This document shows, piece by piece, positions 35,203 to 43,549 of a stretch of DNA of 64,000 nucleotides. This DNA is from G965230065 sp965230065 (GTDB lineage Bacteria; Bacteroidota; Bacteroidia; Cytophagales; Cyclobacteriaceae). The DNA lies in contig OZ245942.1 of assembly GCA_965230065.1 (NCBI GenBank), forward strand, positions 248,001 to 312,000, in the 5' to 3' direction. Position numbers and translations under genes: made by a program. Within the stretch, counting starts at the first letter, position 1, and every line of letters starts with the position of its first letter. Under the pieces are notes generated by a model. The model was not told the DNA's origin. It searched no databases and saw only the letters and a program-made list of their open reading frames with translations.

Positions 35203-36816
35203 TTATACACCCAAAAGCAAACGGGCAGGGTCTTCAATCAATTCTTTAACCCGATAGAGAAAGCTTACAGACTCACGTCCGTCCACAATGCGGTGGTCAT
35301 AAGACAAAGCCACGTACATGATAGGCCGGATAACCACTTCCCCATCTACCGCCACCGGACGCTGCACAATATTGTGCATACCCAAAATAGCCGATTGGGG
35401 TGCATTGATAATAGGCGTAGATAACATAGAACCGAATACGCCACCATTGGTAATGGTAAAAGTTCCGCCCGTCATTTCTTCAATGCTTAGCTTTCCTTCA
35501 CGCCCCCGGGTTGCCAGACGGATAATTTCTTTTTCAATCTGGTCAAAAGACATGCTTTCGACATTTCTGATAACGGGTACTACCAGTCCGCGGGGCGTAG
35601 AAACCGCGATGGAAATATCGCAAAAATCGTTGTAGACAATCTCTTCCCCATCGATCATGGCATTTACGGCGGGGTACTCCTCCGAGGCCATGCAGCAGGC
35701 TTTAGCAAAGAATGACATAAAACCGAGGTTCACCTCATATTTTTCCTTAAAAGCCTCTTTGTATTTTTTGCGCATGTCCATCACCGGCTGCATGTCCACT
35801 TCGTTGAAAGTGGTGAGCATGGCCGTTTCGTTTTTCACCGACACCAATCTTTTGGAAATAGTTTTCCGCAGGTTGGTCATTTTTTCACGGCGTTGTGCCC
35901 TGTGGCCAGCTTCCTGTGCAGCCGTTTGGGGCGCGTCTTTTTTAATTACATTGCTTTGTGCCGGAGTATCTACTTTAGATGATTTCTTTTCAGATTCCTG
36001 TTTTTTCTTCTCGGCTTTTTCGGCATCTTCCTTCGTAATCCTTCCGTCTTTTCCAGTACCGTTTACATCTTTGGGATCAATGCCTTTTTCCGACAATATT
36101 TTTGCGGCTGCTGGAGAGGGATGTCCCGAGGCGTAAGTAGTAGATTTTTCCTTTTCTGCTTCTTTTTCTTCTGATTTATCCTTTTGCTTTTCCTGATCAG
36201 CAGTGTCTTTGGCACCGGCAGATTCCCCTTCTGCTACCTCAATGGTACAAGCCAATGCCCCAATTTCCAGGGTTTCCCCTTCTTCTGCCTTGATGTTGAG
36301 TATACCTGAAGCCTCCGCTGTAAGCTCAAAAGTAGCTTTGTCAGATTCTATTTCGGCAATTACTTCATCAAGCTCCACGAAATCTCCATTTTCTTTGGCC
36401 CAGGAGGCAATGGTTACTTCGGTAATAGACTCTCCCACCGTAGGGATTTTAACCTCTATTACTTCACCGGTAGGCTTGGGCTCATCACTGCCTTCTGATT
36501 TTTGCTTTTTCGTATCTTCTTTTTCACTTTTTTCATCCTTGGAAGTGGGGGCTTCTTCCGACTTATCTTCTTGCCCATTGCCATCTGTTTCTATTTCACA
36601 AATAAGGGCACCTACCTCGAGGGTATCCCCTTCTTGGGCTTTGGTATGCAAAATGCCTGATTTTTCGGCATTGAGCTCAAAAGTAGCTTTATCCGATTCT
36701 AATTCGGCAATCACCTCGTCCATCTCTACGTGCTCCCCATCCTTTTTCACCCATTCGGCAATCGTAACTTCGGTGATAGATTCTCCTACTGCAGGTACTT
36801 TAATTTCTAAGTTCAT
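35203..36816 (-). CDS. odhB: 2-oxoglutarate dehydrogenase E2 (succinyltransferase) with two lipoyl domains
   Basis: 537 residues; common E2o proteins have about 400 and a single lipoyl domain. Here two lipoyl domains are present: ELESDKATFEL with Lys43 and EIESDKATFEL with Lys160, joined by a Lys/Glu-rich linker. After a second charged linker comes the E1/E3-binding domain (HPSPAAAKILSEKGIDPKDV, about 235-270) and the catalytic domain with SYDHRIVDGRE (His508, Asp512). It moves the succinyl group to CoA in the TCA cycle. Start ATG 36816 gives MNLEIKVPAVGESITE, the usual beginning. It is 128 bases downstream of odhA. Confidence 0.94.
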   Translation of the reverse strand: MNLEIKVPAVGESITEVTIAEWVKKDGEHVEMDEVIAELESDKATFELNAEKSGILHTKAQEGDTLEVGALICEIETDGNGQEDKSEEAPTSKDEKSEKEDTKKQKSEGSDEPKPTGEVIEVKIPTVGESITEVTIASWAKENGDFVELDEVIAEIESDKATFELTAEASGILNIKAEEGETLEIGALACTIEVAEGESAGAKDTADQEKQKDKSEEKEAEKEKSTTYASGHPSPAAAKILSEKGIDPKDVNGTGKDGRITKEDAEKAEKKKQESEKKSSKVDTPAQSNVIKKDAPQTAAQEAGHRAQRREKMTNLRKTISKRLVSVKNETAMLTTFNEVDMQPVMDMRKKYKEAFKEKYEVNLGFMSFFAKACCMASEEYPAVNAMIDGEEIVYNDFCDISIAVSTPRGLVVPVIRNVESMSFDQIEKEIIRLATRGREGKLSIEEMTGGTFTITNGGVFGSMLSTPIINAPQSAILGMHNIVQRPVAVDGEVVIRPIMYVALSYDHRIVDGRESVSFLYRVKELIEDPARLLLGV

Positions 36817-36944
36817 AACCTGATCTTATATGATATTTAAGGTAAAAATATGATTTTGTTATCAACACAATTGTAGACGAAATACACATCAATTAGTTTA
36901 GTTGTTCGCCTATTCGTCAAAACCTGGTGTACGGAATGCACTGT

Positions 36945-39695
36945 TTACCCGAATGCCTTATTAATTATCTCAGTCTGTTCTTTTGCATGCATCTTTCCAT
37001 AGCCTATGGCAGGGGATGCACTCGCCCTTCTGGAAACAAGCTTCATAGGAACTTCCGGAATTGTTCTTAATAAGTATGCCCAACACCCCATGTTCTCCGG
37101 TTCTTCCTGCACCCAATATACCTCAGCGTTTTTGTATTTATTCATCAGTTTTTTCACCTGCGTTTTTGGGAAAGGATGTAACTGCTCAATCCGGATAATG
37201 GCTACATCTTTGCGCTTTTTGTCTTGTTGCTCTTCCAGCAGTTCAAAATAAATTTTTCCGGTGCACAAAAGAACCCTTTTTACGGAGCGGGTAGTGGCAT
37301 AACTGTCACCAATTACTTCCTGAAAACCACCTTTTGTAAGATCTTCTACAGGTGAGATCACTTTTGGATGGCGCAGTAAAGATTTGGGCGACATAATAAC
37401 CAATGGTTTACGGAAAGGCCAGGCCAGTTGTCTGCGCATGATATGAAATAAGTTAGCAGGTGTAGTCATATTTGCTACAATGATATTGTCATTGGCAGAA
37501 AGCTGCAAAAACCTTTCAGGACGGGCATTAGAGTGTTCAGGCCCTTGCCCTTCGTACCCATGCGGTAACAAAAGCACTACCCCGTTCATCCGCTGCCACT
37601 TGGTTTCGGAAGCAGAAATAAACTGGTCGATGATTACCTGCGCCCCGTTGGCAAAATCGCCAAACTGCGCTTCCCAGATAACCAGTGCATTGGGGTTGGC
37701 CATGGCATATCCAAATTCGAAACCCAGGGCGGCAAACTCGGAAAGCCAGGAATTATAAATTTTAAAAGGAGCCTGGTTTTCCTCAATATGGTTGAGGTTT
37801 ACGTAAGGCTCACTGGAAACGGCATCATGAATAACGGCATGCCTATGTGAGAAAGTACCCCGCTGTGTATCTTGCCCGGCCAGCCTAACCATTTTTCCTT
37901 CCAATAAAATAGAGCCATAGGCCAGCAGTTCGGCAGCCGCCCAGTTGAGTTCCTGGCTTTCGTAAAATATTTCTTTACGCTGCTTAAACTGCCTCTGTAT
38001 CTGCCTGATGGGGTTAAAGCCTTCAGGGAGTGTTGTTAAACTTTTAGCAATTTTATCAATCATTTCTTGAGAAACAGCCGTTTCGGGTGATTTTTCAAAA
38101 TCTTCCGGCTTTGACCTTCGCAGTTCCCTCCACTCTTCCTCCAAGGGTTGATAGTAGTAAGGCAACGGCTCTTGTTTTACCATGGTCAGGCGGTCTTGCA
38201 GCAAAGAACGGAATTCCTTGTCCATCTTTTCGGCCAGCTTGGCATTTACCTCCCCGTGTTCTATCAGGTGGTTATTATAAACCTCCCTTGGGTTGGGGTG
38301 TTTTGATATTTTGTTGTAAAGGGCGGGTTGGGTAAACTTAGGCTCATCGCTCTCGTTATGCCCATGCCTGCGGTAACACACCATATCTATGTACACATCC
38401 CGGTGGAATTTCTGGCGGTATTCCACAGCCATTTTTATACAAAACAATACTGATTCAGGGTCATCCCCATTTACATGAAACACCGGGGAATCAACCACCT
38501 TCGCTACATCCGAAGAATAAACGCTGGAGCGGGCATCGTCAAAATCGGTTGTAAAACCGACCTGGTTGTTGATGATAAAATGTAAAGTACCACCCGTATA
38601 ATATCCTTCCAGTTGCGACATTTGCGCCACCTCATACACCACGCCCTGCCCAGCCAAAGCCGCGTCCCCATGAATAAGCACCGGCAAAATTTGGTCATAA
38701 TCTTCCGAGTACATCCTGTCTGCCTTCGCTCTTACAAAGCCTTCCACTACCGGATTTACTGCTTCCAGGTGTGATGGGTTGGGTGTTAATTTCACATTCA
38801 CCTTCTTGCCTTCCGGGGTAGTAATTTCACTGGAATAGCCCAGGTGGTATTTCACATCCCCGTCGCCATGTGCCAGATCAGGTTCAAACTTACCTTCAAA
38901 TTCATTGAAGATTTGTTCATAGGTTTTGCCCATGATATTGGCCAGCACATTCAGCCTGCCCCGGTGAGCCATGCCAATCACCACTTCTTTGGTTCCGGAT
39001 TCGGCTGAAATATTGATGATCGCATCCAGGGCGGGAATGGTAGTTTCCCCACCTTCCAGCGAAAACCGCTTTTGCCCCAGGTATTTGGTATGTAAAAAGT
39101 TTTCAAAAACAACGGCCTCATTGAGTTTGGAAAGAATGCGTTTCTTTTCATCTTCAGTGGGGTCATAAACCGGGAATACCTGCTCGGCCTTTTGCTTCAT
39201 CCACTCCATCATCTCCCGGTCGCGCATGTAGGTATATTCAAAACCGATAGGGCCGGTATAAATCTTTCTGAGGGTATCAATGATTTTTCGTAAGGGCACT
39301 TTGCCAATCCCTATTTCCGCACCTGCCTGAAATTCAACGTCAAGGTCTTCTTCTGTAAGCCCGTAAAACTCAATACCCAACTGTGCATTGCGATCCCGGC
39401 GCTGGCGCACCGGATTGGTTTTAGATTCCAGATGGCCACGCCTCCGGTAGTTGCGGATCAGTTTCAACACTTTAACTTCTTTCGGGGTAATGCCTTCTGC
39501 TACGGTAAGTGCCGAACCGTTTTCGTCAAACTCTTCATCTCCATCATAGCGCTTTTTGGAGAAATTATAACCCTCAAAAAATCTTTGCCAACTTACGTCA
39601 ACTGCATTAGGGTCTTTTTGGTAGGCTTTATAGAGTTCGTCAATATAACTCACATCGGCATTGGCAATATAAGAATACTCGTCCATCGTTCTCAA
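36945..39695 (-). CDS. odhA: 2-oxoglutarate dehydrogenase E1
   Basis: 916 residues, close to the usual 930. It begins with YIANADVSYIDELYKAY, an E2-interacting helix, followed by GMAHRGRLNVLANIM (active site), HGDAALAGQGVVYEVAQMS (thiamine diphosphate region) and GTFSHRHAVIHD; the C-terminal half has LVIWEAQFGDFANGAQVIIDQ and RPERFLQLS. It decarboxylates 2-oxoglutarate and passes the succinyl group to E2. First gene of the odhA-odhB-lpdA operon; a TATCTTTG -7 box is 36 bases upstream. Confidence 0.96.
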   Translation of the reverse strand: MRTMDEYSYIANADVSYIDELYKAYQKDPNAVDVSWQRFFEGYNFSKKRYDGDEEFDENGSALTVAEGITPKEVKVLKLIRNYRRRGHLESKTNPVRQRRDRNAQLGIEFYGLTEEDLDVEFQAGAEIGIGKVPLRKIIDTLRKIYTGPIGFEYTYMRDREMMEWMKQKAEQVFPVYDPTEDEKKRILSKLNEAVVFENFLHTKYLGQKRFSLEGGETTIPALDAIINISAESGTKEVVIGMAHRGRLNVLANIMGKTYEQIFNEFEGKFEPDLAHGDGDVKYHLGYSSEITTPEGKKVNVKLTPNPSHLEAVNPVVEGFVRAKADRMYSEDYDQILPVLIHGDAALAGQGVVYEVAQMSQLEGYYTGGTLHFIINNQVGFTTDFDDARSSVYSSDVAKVVDSPVFHVNGDDPESVLFCIKMAVEYRQKFHRDVYIDMVCYRRHGHNESDEPKFTQPALYNKISKHPNPREVYNNHLIEHGEVNAKLAEKMDKEFRSLLQDRLTMVKQEPLPYYYQPLEEEWRELRRSKPEDFEKSPETAVSQEMIDKIAKSLTTLPEGFNPIRQIQRQFKQRKEIFYESQELNWAAAELLAYGSILLEGKMVRLAGQDTQRGTFSHRHAVIHDAVSSEPYVNLNHIEENQAPFKIYNSWLSEFAALGFEFGYAMANPNALVIWEAQFGDFANGAQVIIDQFISASETKWQRMNGVVLLLPHGYEGQGPEHSNARPERFLQLSANDNIIVANMTTPANLFHIMRRQLAWPFRKPLVIMSPKSLLRHPKVISPVEDLTKGGFQEVIGDSYATTRSVKRVLLCTGKIYFELLEEQQDKKRKDVAIIRIEQLHPFPKTQVKKLMNKYKNAEVYWVQEEPENMGCWAYLLRTIPEVPMKLVSRRASASPAIGYGKMHAKEQTEIINKAFG

Positions 39696-39730
39696 TCTTT
39701 CTTTTTAATAAGAGGCGTCGTTTATTTTTA

Positions 39731-39738
39731 CAAAGATA
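39731..39738 (-). promoter_or_regulatory. -7 box of the odh operon promoter
   Basis: TATCTTTG on the minus strand matches TAnnTTTG; it lies 36 bases before the odhA ATG. The -33 position has a TTTT rather than TTG, so the promoter may be weak or assisted by an activator. Confidence 0.45.
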
Positions 39739-39978
39739 GAATAAGTGTAAGATTAGTAAAACTATATGATACAGCAAATATTAATAGAATGATTACCGCA
39801 AATTGCGAAGGATAATTTTATTTTCTGGTATTTCTTGTAAGATTTGCATTGAAAAAGTAATTTTATGCTGAATTGCTGAACAAATATGTAGGAAGAAAGG
39901 TAAAGAAAAAACATATTTTTAGCATTCTAGTATATAATACTATACAACCTGAAAACCAAAGCCTAAAACTACCAGCGA

Positions 39979-41346
39979 GTGAAAAAATTTATCAACCGCA
40001 AGAAACAACTACCTCTTCTTATTCCGTCAATTGCGATCATTGTTTTATACTGGCTTTTTAATGTAAACGAGCCTGAAGTAAACTTTGAAGACAAAACCTA
40101 CCCCATCCGCCCCCTAACGGAACTTCCTGATGCCCCCCCCCAGCCACTGAACCAGCGCTATGGCATACCCTTAAGAACCATGCGGGTAGTGGAAGACCGC
40201 ATACAGCCCAGCCAGGCATTATCAAGCATTTTGTCAAAATACAATGTATCTCCCAGCCTGGTGGGCCGACTGATAAACCAGGCACGTACCGAAGGGATTT
40301 TTGATGTAAGAAAAATCAAGGTTAACAACAAATACACGGTATTATGCAATGAAGAACAGTCTTCCGGGCTCTCTGCCCGTTATTTTATTTATGAACCAAG
40401 CCCCCTCGACTACGTAGTCCTTGATTTCGTAGATTCAGTAGCTATTGCCCGAAAGCACAAAATAGATACTGTGCAGAAAACCTTTGCAGGAATTATCGAT
40501 AATTCCGTATACGAAACGCTGGCCCGGGGCAATGCTTCAACCGAACTGGTGTACAAACTTTCAGACGTATTTGCCTGGCAGATTGACCCTTTCAATGTGC
40601 AACAAGGCGATCGGTTTAAGGTTTATTACGAAGAATTACAGGTAAATGGTTCGCCCATTGGGCTGGGTAAAGTGCTTGCCGCTTACTTTGAACATGAGGG
40701 TTATGGCCATTATGGTTTCTATTATAATCAGGATACAGATACTGACTATTTTGATGAAAATGGGAACAGCCTCAGAAAAGCTTTCCTAAAAGCCCCTTTA
40801 AGTTACACCCGCATTAGCTCGAGGTTTTCTAACAGCAGATTGCACCCGGTATTGAAAATACGCCGCCCTCATTATGGTATTGATTATGCAGCCCCAATTG
40901 GCACACCTGTAAGGGCTATCGGTGATGGAGTAATTATGTATGCAGGGTATAATGGCGCAGCCGGGCACATGATCAGAATTAAGCACAATTCAGTTTATAC
41001 TACTGGCTATTTACATTTGTCAAGATATGCAAGGGGCATCAGGGTAGGTGCCCGCATACAACAAGGCGACATCATCGGCTATGTTGGCAGTTCGGGCCTT
41101 TCAACCGGCCCCCACCTCGACTTCCGGTTCTGGAAAGACGGAAGACCAATAGATGCACTGAAAGTAAACATCCCGCCTTCTGAGCCTGTCTATGAAGAAA
41201 ACGCAGAGGATTATCAGGCAACTGTTTCTTCCATGAAAAAGCTGCTCGATGCACTGGAATACAATACTTCGGAAGAAGAAAATATTATGTTGGCCGGTAT
41301 GGATGTATCTGACATGGAAACAACGGAAAAACCGCTGACCAGATAA
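39979..41346 (+). CDS. M23 family murein peptidase, membrane-anchored
   Basis: 455 residues starting at GTG 39979 (MKKFINRKKQLPLLIPSIAII), one N-terminal membrane anchor, then a long extracytoplasmic part with an OapA-like region (SQALSSILSKYNVSPSLVGRLINQA) and a C-terminal peptidase domain. Zinc ligands His and Asp are in PHYGIDYAAP; a His is in GYLHLSRYARG. The last motif is GPHLDFRFW where most M23 enzymes have HxH, so the usual third ligand His is Asp. It would cut peptidoglycan cross-links in the periplasm. A nine-C run sits in the 5' part of the gene (40133-40141). Confidence 0.85.
   Translation: MKKFINRKKQLPLLIPSIAIIVLYWLFNVNEPEVNFEDKTYPIRPLTELPDAPPQPLNQRYGIPLRTMRVVEDRIQPSQALSSILSKYNVSPSLVGRLINQARTEGIFDVRKIKVNNKYTVLCNEEQSSGLSARYFIYEPSPLDYVVLDFVDSVAIARKHKIDTVQKTFAGIIDNSVYETLARGNASTELVYKLSDVFAWQIDPFNVQQGDRFKVYYEELQVNGSPIGLGKVLAAYFEHEGYGHYGFYYNQDTDTDYFDENGNSLRKAFLKAPLSYTRISSRFSNSRLHPVLKIRRPHYGIDYAAPIGTPVRAIGDGVIMYAGYNGAAGHMIRIKHNSVYTTGYLHLSRYARGIRVGARIQQGDIIGYVGSSGLSTGPHLDFRFWKDGRPIDALKVNIPPSEPVYEENAEDYQATVSSMKKLLDALEYNTSEEENIMLAGMDVSDMETTEKPLTR
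40133..40141 (+). repeat. Nine-C homopolymer inside the M23 peptidase gene
   Basis: The run encodes part of DAPPQP, about 52 codons after the GTG start. Slippage of one base would shift the frame before the catalytic domain. Confidence 0.75.
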
Positions 41347-41383
41347 ATCTGCAAAAATGTTACAGGCCTACATGCAGGGCACA

Positions 41384-41506
41384 TTATTTTTTAGGAGATG
41401 ATTTTACATCTTTTGCCTTTTTGCTCTTAATCTTTCTGGGCCTTCTTACGCCAAAAGACCCTTTTGCGATTTTTCCTCTTTTGGTTTTTTTATCACCTCT
41501 TCCCAT
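41384..41506 (-). CDS. 30S ribosomal protein THX
   Basis: A 40-codon gene too short for most gene finders. ATG at 41504-41506 reads MGRGDKKTKRGKIAKGSFGV and then RRPRKIKSKKAKDVKSSPKK with a TAA stop. The GRGDKKTKRGKI start and GSFGVRRPRK core are the THX/Thx family signature; these tiny basic proteins sit on the head of the 30S subunit. Single gene on the strand opposite to its neighbours. Confidence 0.9.
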   Translation of the reverse strand: MGRGDKKTKRGKIAKGSFGVRRPRKIKSKKAKDVKSSPKK

Positions 41507-41632
41507 AAGAATGTTTATTTTTTGTTTCCTAAATCTGAATATATTGTCTCATATTTCCAAATTTATAAATTAAACCATAATTTTAGTAATCTTGTTATGT
41601 TGTAAGACACATCTGATTAAATTGAAAATGTT

Positions 41633-42100
41633 ATGGCCAGACCGAAACCAGAATTAATCAACGCATTGAGGATAACAGCCAAAAAGTTACTGCATACGGC
41701 TGATTATCAGTGGGGACATATGGGTAGTTGCAACTGTGGCCACCTTGTACAGGAAGTTACACAACTTTCTAAATCCCAAATTCATGAATATGCCATGCGG
41801 ACCCGGGGGGGAGACTGGAGTGAGCAAAGCATGGACTACTGTCCCACCAGCGGCTATCTGATAGACCAGGTAATCAGTATTATGCTGGATGCAGGTATGG
41901 ATGTAGCAGATTTTAAGCATTTGGAGCGGTTATCTGACCCGGAAATTCTAAAGCGTTTTTCTATTAAGGAGAGAAACCTTCGTTATAATCACCGCGAAGA
42001 TGTGGTGAAATATATGAATGCATGGGCCGATTTACTCGAAGCACAGTTGGTATCACAAATTCATTTACCCGAATTTAACACACAAGTCACAATTGCTTAA
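41633..42100 (+). CDS. Conserved-looking protein of unknown function with GSCNCGHL motif
   Basis: 155 residues, soluble, no signal peptide. The middle has QWGHMGSCNCGHLVQEVTQLS and a DWSEQSMDYCPTSGYLIDQV segment; two Cys of the first motif, the Cys of the second and several His could bind a metal. The C-terminal half is helical and charged (DPEILKRFSIKERNLRYNHRED). I do not recognise the family. It stands alone, 287 bases after the M23 gene and before wecA, with a small hairpin downstream. Confidence 0.7.
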   Translation: MARPKPELINALRITAKKLLHTADYQWGHMGSCNCGHLVQEVTQLSKSQIHEYAMRTRGGDWSEQSMDYCPTSGYLIDQVISIMLDAGMDVADFKHLERLSDPEILKRFSIKERNLRYNHREDVVKYMNAWADLLEAQLVSQIHLPEFNTQVTIA

Positions 42101-42114
42101 GTGATTTTTTATAA

Positions 42115-42138
42115 ACCTATAAGCTATTGCTTATAGGT
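42115..42138. terminator. Hairpin downstream of the unknown 155-residue protein gene
   Basis: ACCTATAAGC-TATT-GCTTATAGGT is a perfect 10-bp stem with a 4-base loop. It lacks a long T run, so termination is only likely. Confidence 0.5.
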
Positions 42139-42367
42139 ATAGTGTAACGTATAAGTTTTTTGTTTATTTTCTATAAAATGCTACATCTAGTGCATAGTTT
42201 TGCTTGACTTATTCAGCTATTGGCATTAATTATGCGATCAAGTAGTTGATAATTTCCATTTTTGGATGAAGTAGGAGAGTTAGAGGGGAAATGTAGTAGT
42301 GACATCAAGACACAAAGATTCTTGAGCCTGCTATTTCGTAAATAGTGCCCTACTTATTTTTTTATAT

Positions 42368-43549
42368 ATGATATACGATTTTTTTAACCTTCCTCTGTTT
42401 ACAGTGGGAGTGGCCCTTATTACGTCATGTGGTATCGTAGTTTCTATGATCCCCGTAATTATCAGAGTAGCCGAACAAAAGCAATTGATGGATGTTCCAA
42501 ATGGAAGAAGTTCCCACACCAAAGTAACACCATCCCACGGCGGCACAGCTATTTTTGCAGCGCTTATCATTGTTTTTTCCTTACTTGCTGACCTTACTGC
42601 TACTGACAGCAAACTCTACTTGCTCATTCCGGCACTGGTTATTTTGTTTTTTATAGGACTGAAAGATGATATTCTGGTAGCTTCAGCCTATAAAAAATTA
42701 ATAGCACAAATACTCGCTGCTATGGTGATTGTAGTGGGGGCAGGTATTCGAATTGAGAACTTTTTTGGCCTTTTCAACCTTTATGAATTGCCTTATGCCT
42801 TCAGCATTGGTGTGAGCGTCTTTGTGCTGGTCGTAGTTACCAATGCCTATAACTTGGTGGATGGTATTGATGGATTGGCCGGGGGGTTAGGAATAGTAGC
42901 AGCTTCTTTGTTTGGCACTTATTTTTTCTATGCTGGTTTTTATCAGGAAAGTATACTATGTACTGCATTGATAGGTGCATTGGCAGGCTTCCTTTATTTT
43001 AATTTTTCGCGTACGCAAAAAATATTCATGGGCGATAGTGGTTCCCTGGTAATGGGTTTCACCCTTGCTGTAATGGGCTTGCATTTTTTACAGCTTAATG
43101 AAACCATGCCATTCACGGCACGAGTTACCAATGCCCCAACCATGGCAATTCTTGTATTTGCTATTCCGCTTTTTGATACGCTAAGGGTATTTGTGCAACG
43201 CATAATGAACGGAAAAGGCCCCTTTCAGGCTGACAGGACGCACATTCATCATTTCCTGATAGATGCCGGTTTCTCACATGGTCAAGCTACACTTACGCTT
43301 ACCAGTGTAAGCATGATGCTTTCTGTAACAGGATACTTATTTTGGGCCAATGCTTCAGTGCCTGTTTCTTTTTCTTTTCTGTTTTTTGCTTTTGTAATTT
43401 ACGCTATCACTTTCAGAAAAGACGCCATGCCCCTTCCCAAAAGACAAGTTTTGCCACAAATTCAAATGCATCTACAATCTTCCCCTGGTAAAAAGTTACA
43501 GCCTCAATCTATGAAAAAAGAGGCTGTAGAAAGCGAATTGGTTTCCTAG
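42368..43549 (+). CDS. wecA: Undecaprenyl-phosphate sugar-1-phosphate transferase (WecA/MraY-like)
   Basis: 393 residues with about eleven membrane segments. Family motifs are in order: DVPNGRSSHTKVTPSHGG, the Asp-rich GLKDDILVA, NAYNLVDGIDGLAGGLG, FMGDSGSLVMGF and DRTHIHHFLID. It moves a sugar phosphate (commonly GlcNAc-1-P) onto undecaprenyl phosphate at the cytoplasmic membrane, the first step of polysaccharide or O-antigen synthesis. The last 35 residues are a soluble tail. Its stop overlaps the convergent purH stop by four bases. Substrate specificity is inferred only from the family. Confidence 0.88.
   Translation: MIYDFFNLPLFTVGVALITSCGIVVSMIPVIIRVAEQKQLMDVPNGRSSHTKVTPSHGGTAIFAALIIVFSLLADLTATDSKLYLLIPALVILFFIGLKDDILVASAYKKLIAQILAAMVIVVGAGIRIENFFGLFNLYELPYAFSIGVSVFVLVVVTNAYNLVDGIDGLAGGLGIVAASLFGTYFFYAGFYQESILCTALIGALAGFLYFNFSRTQKIFMGDSGSLVMGFTLAVMGLHFLQLNETMPFTARVTNAPTMAILVFAIPLFDTLRVFVQRIMNGKGPFQADRTHIHHFLIDAGFSHGQATLTLTSVSMMLSVTGYLFWANASVPVSFSFLFFAFVIYAITFRKDAMPLPKRQVLPQIQMHLQSSPGKKLQPQSMKKEAVESELVS

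Noticed and set aside
36203..36823. 206-codon Ser-rich frame opposite the odhB lipoyl region
   Set aside because: Shadow of the Lys/Glu/Asp-rich linkers; Ser/Thr/Pro bias is the antisense of these codons.
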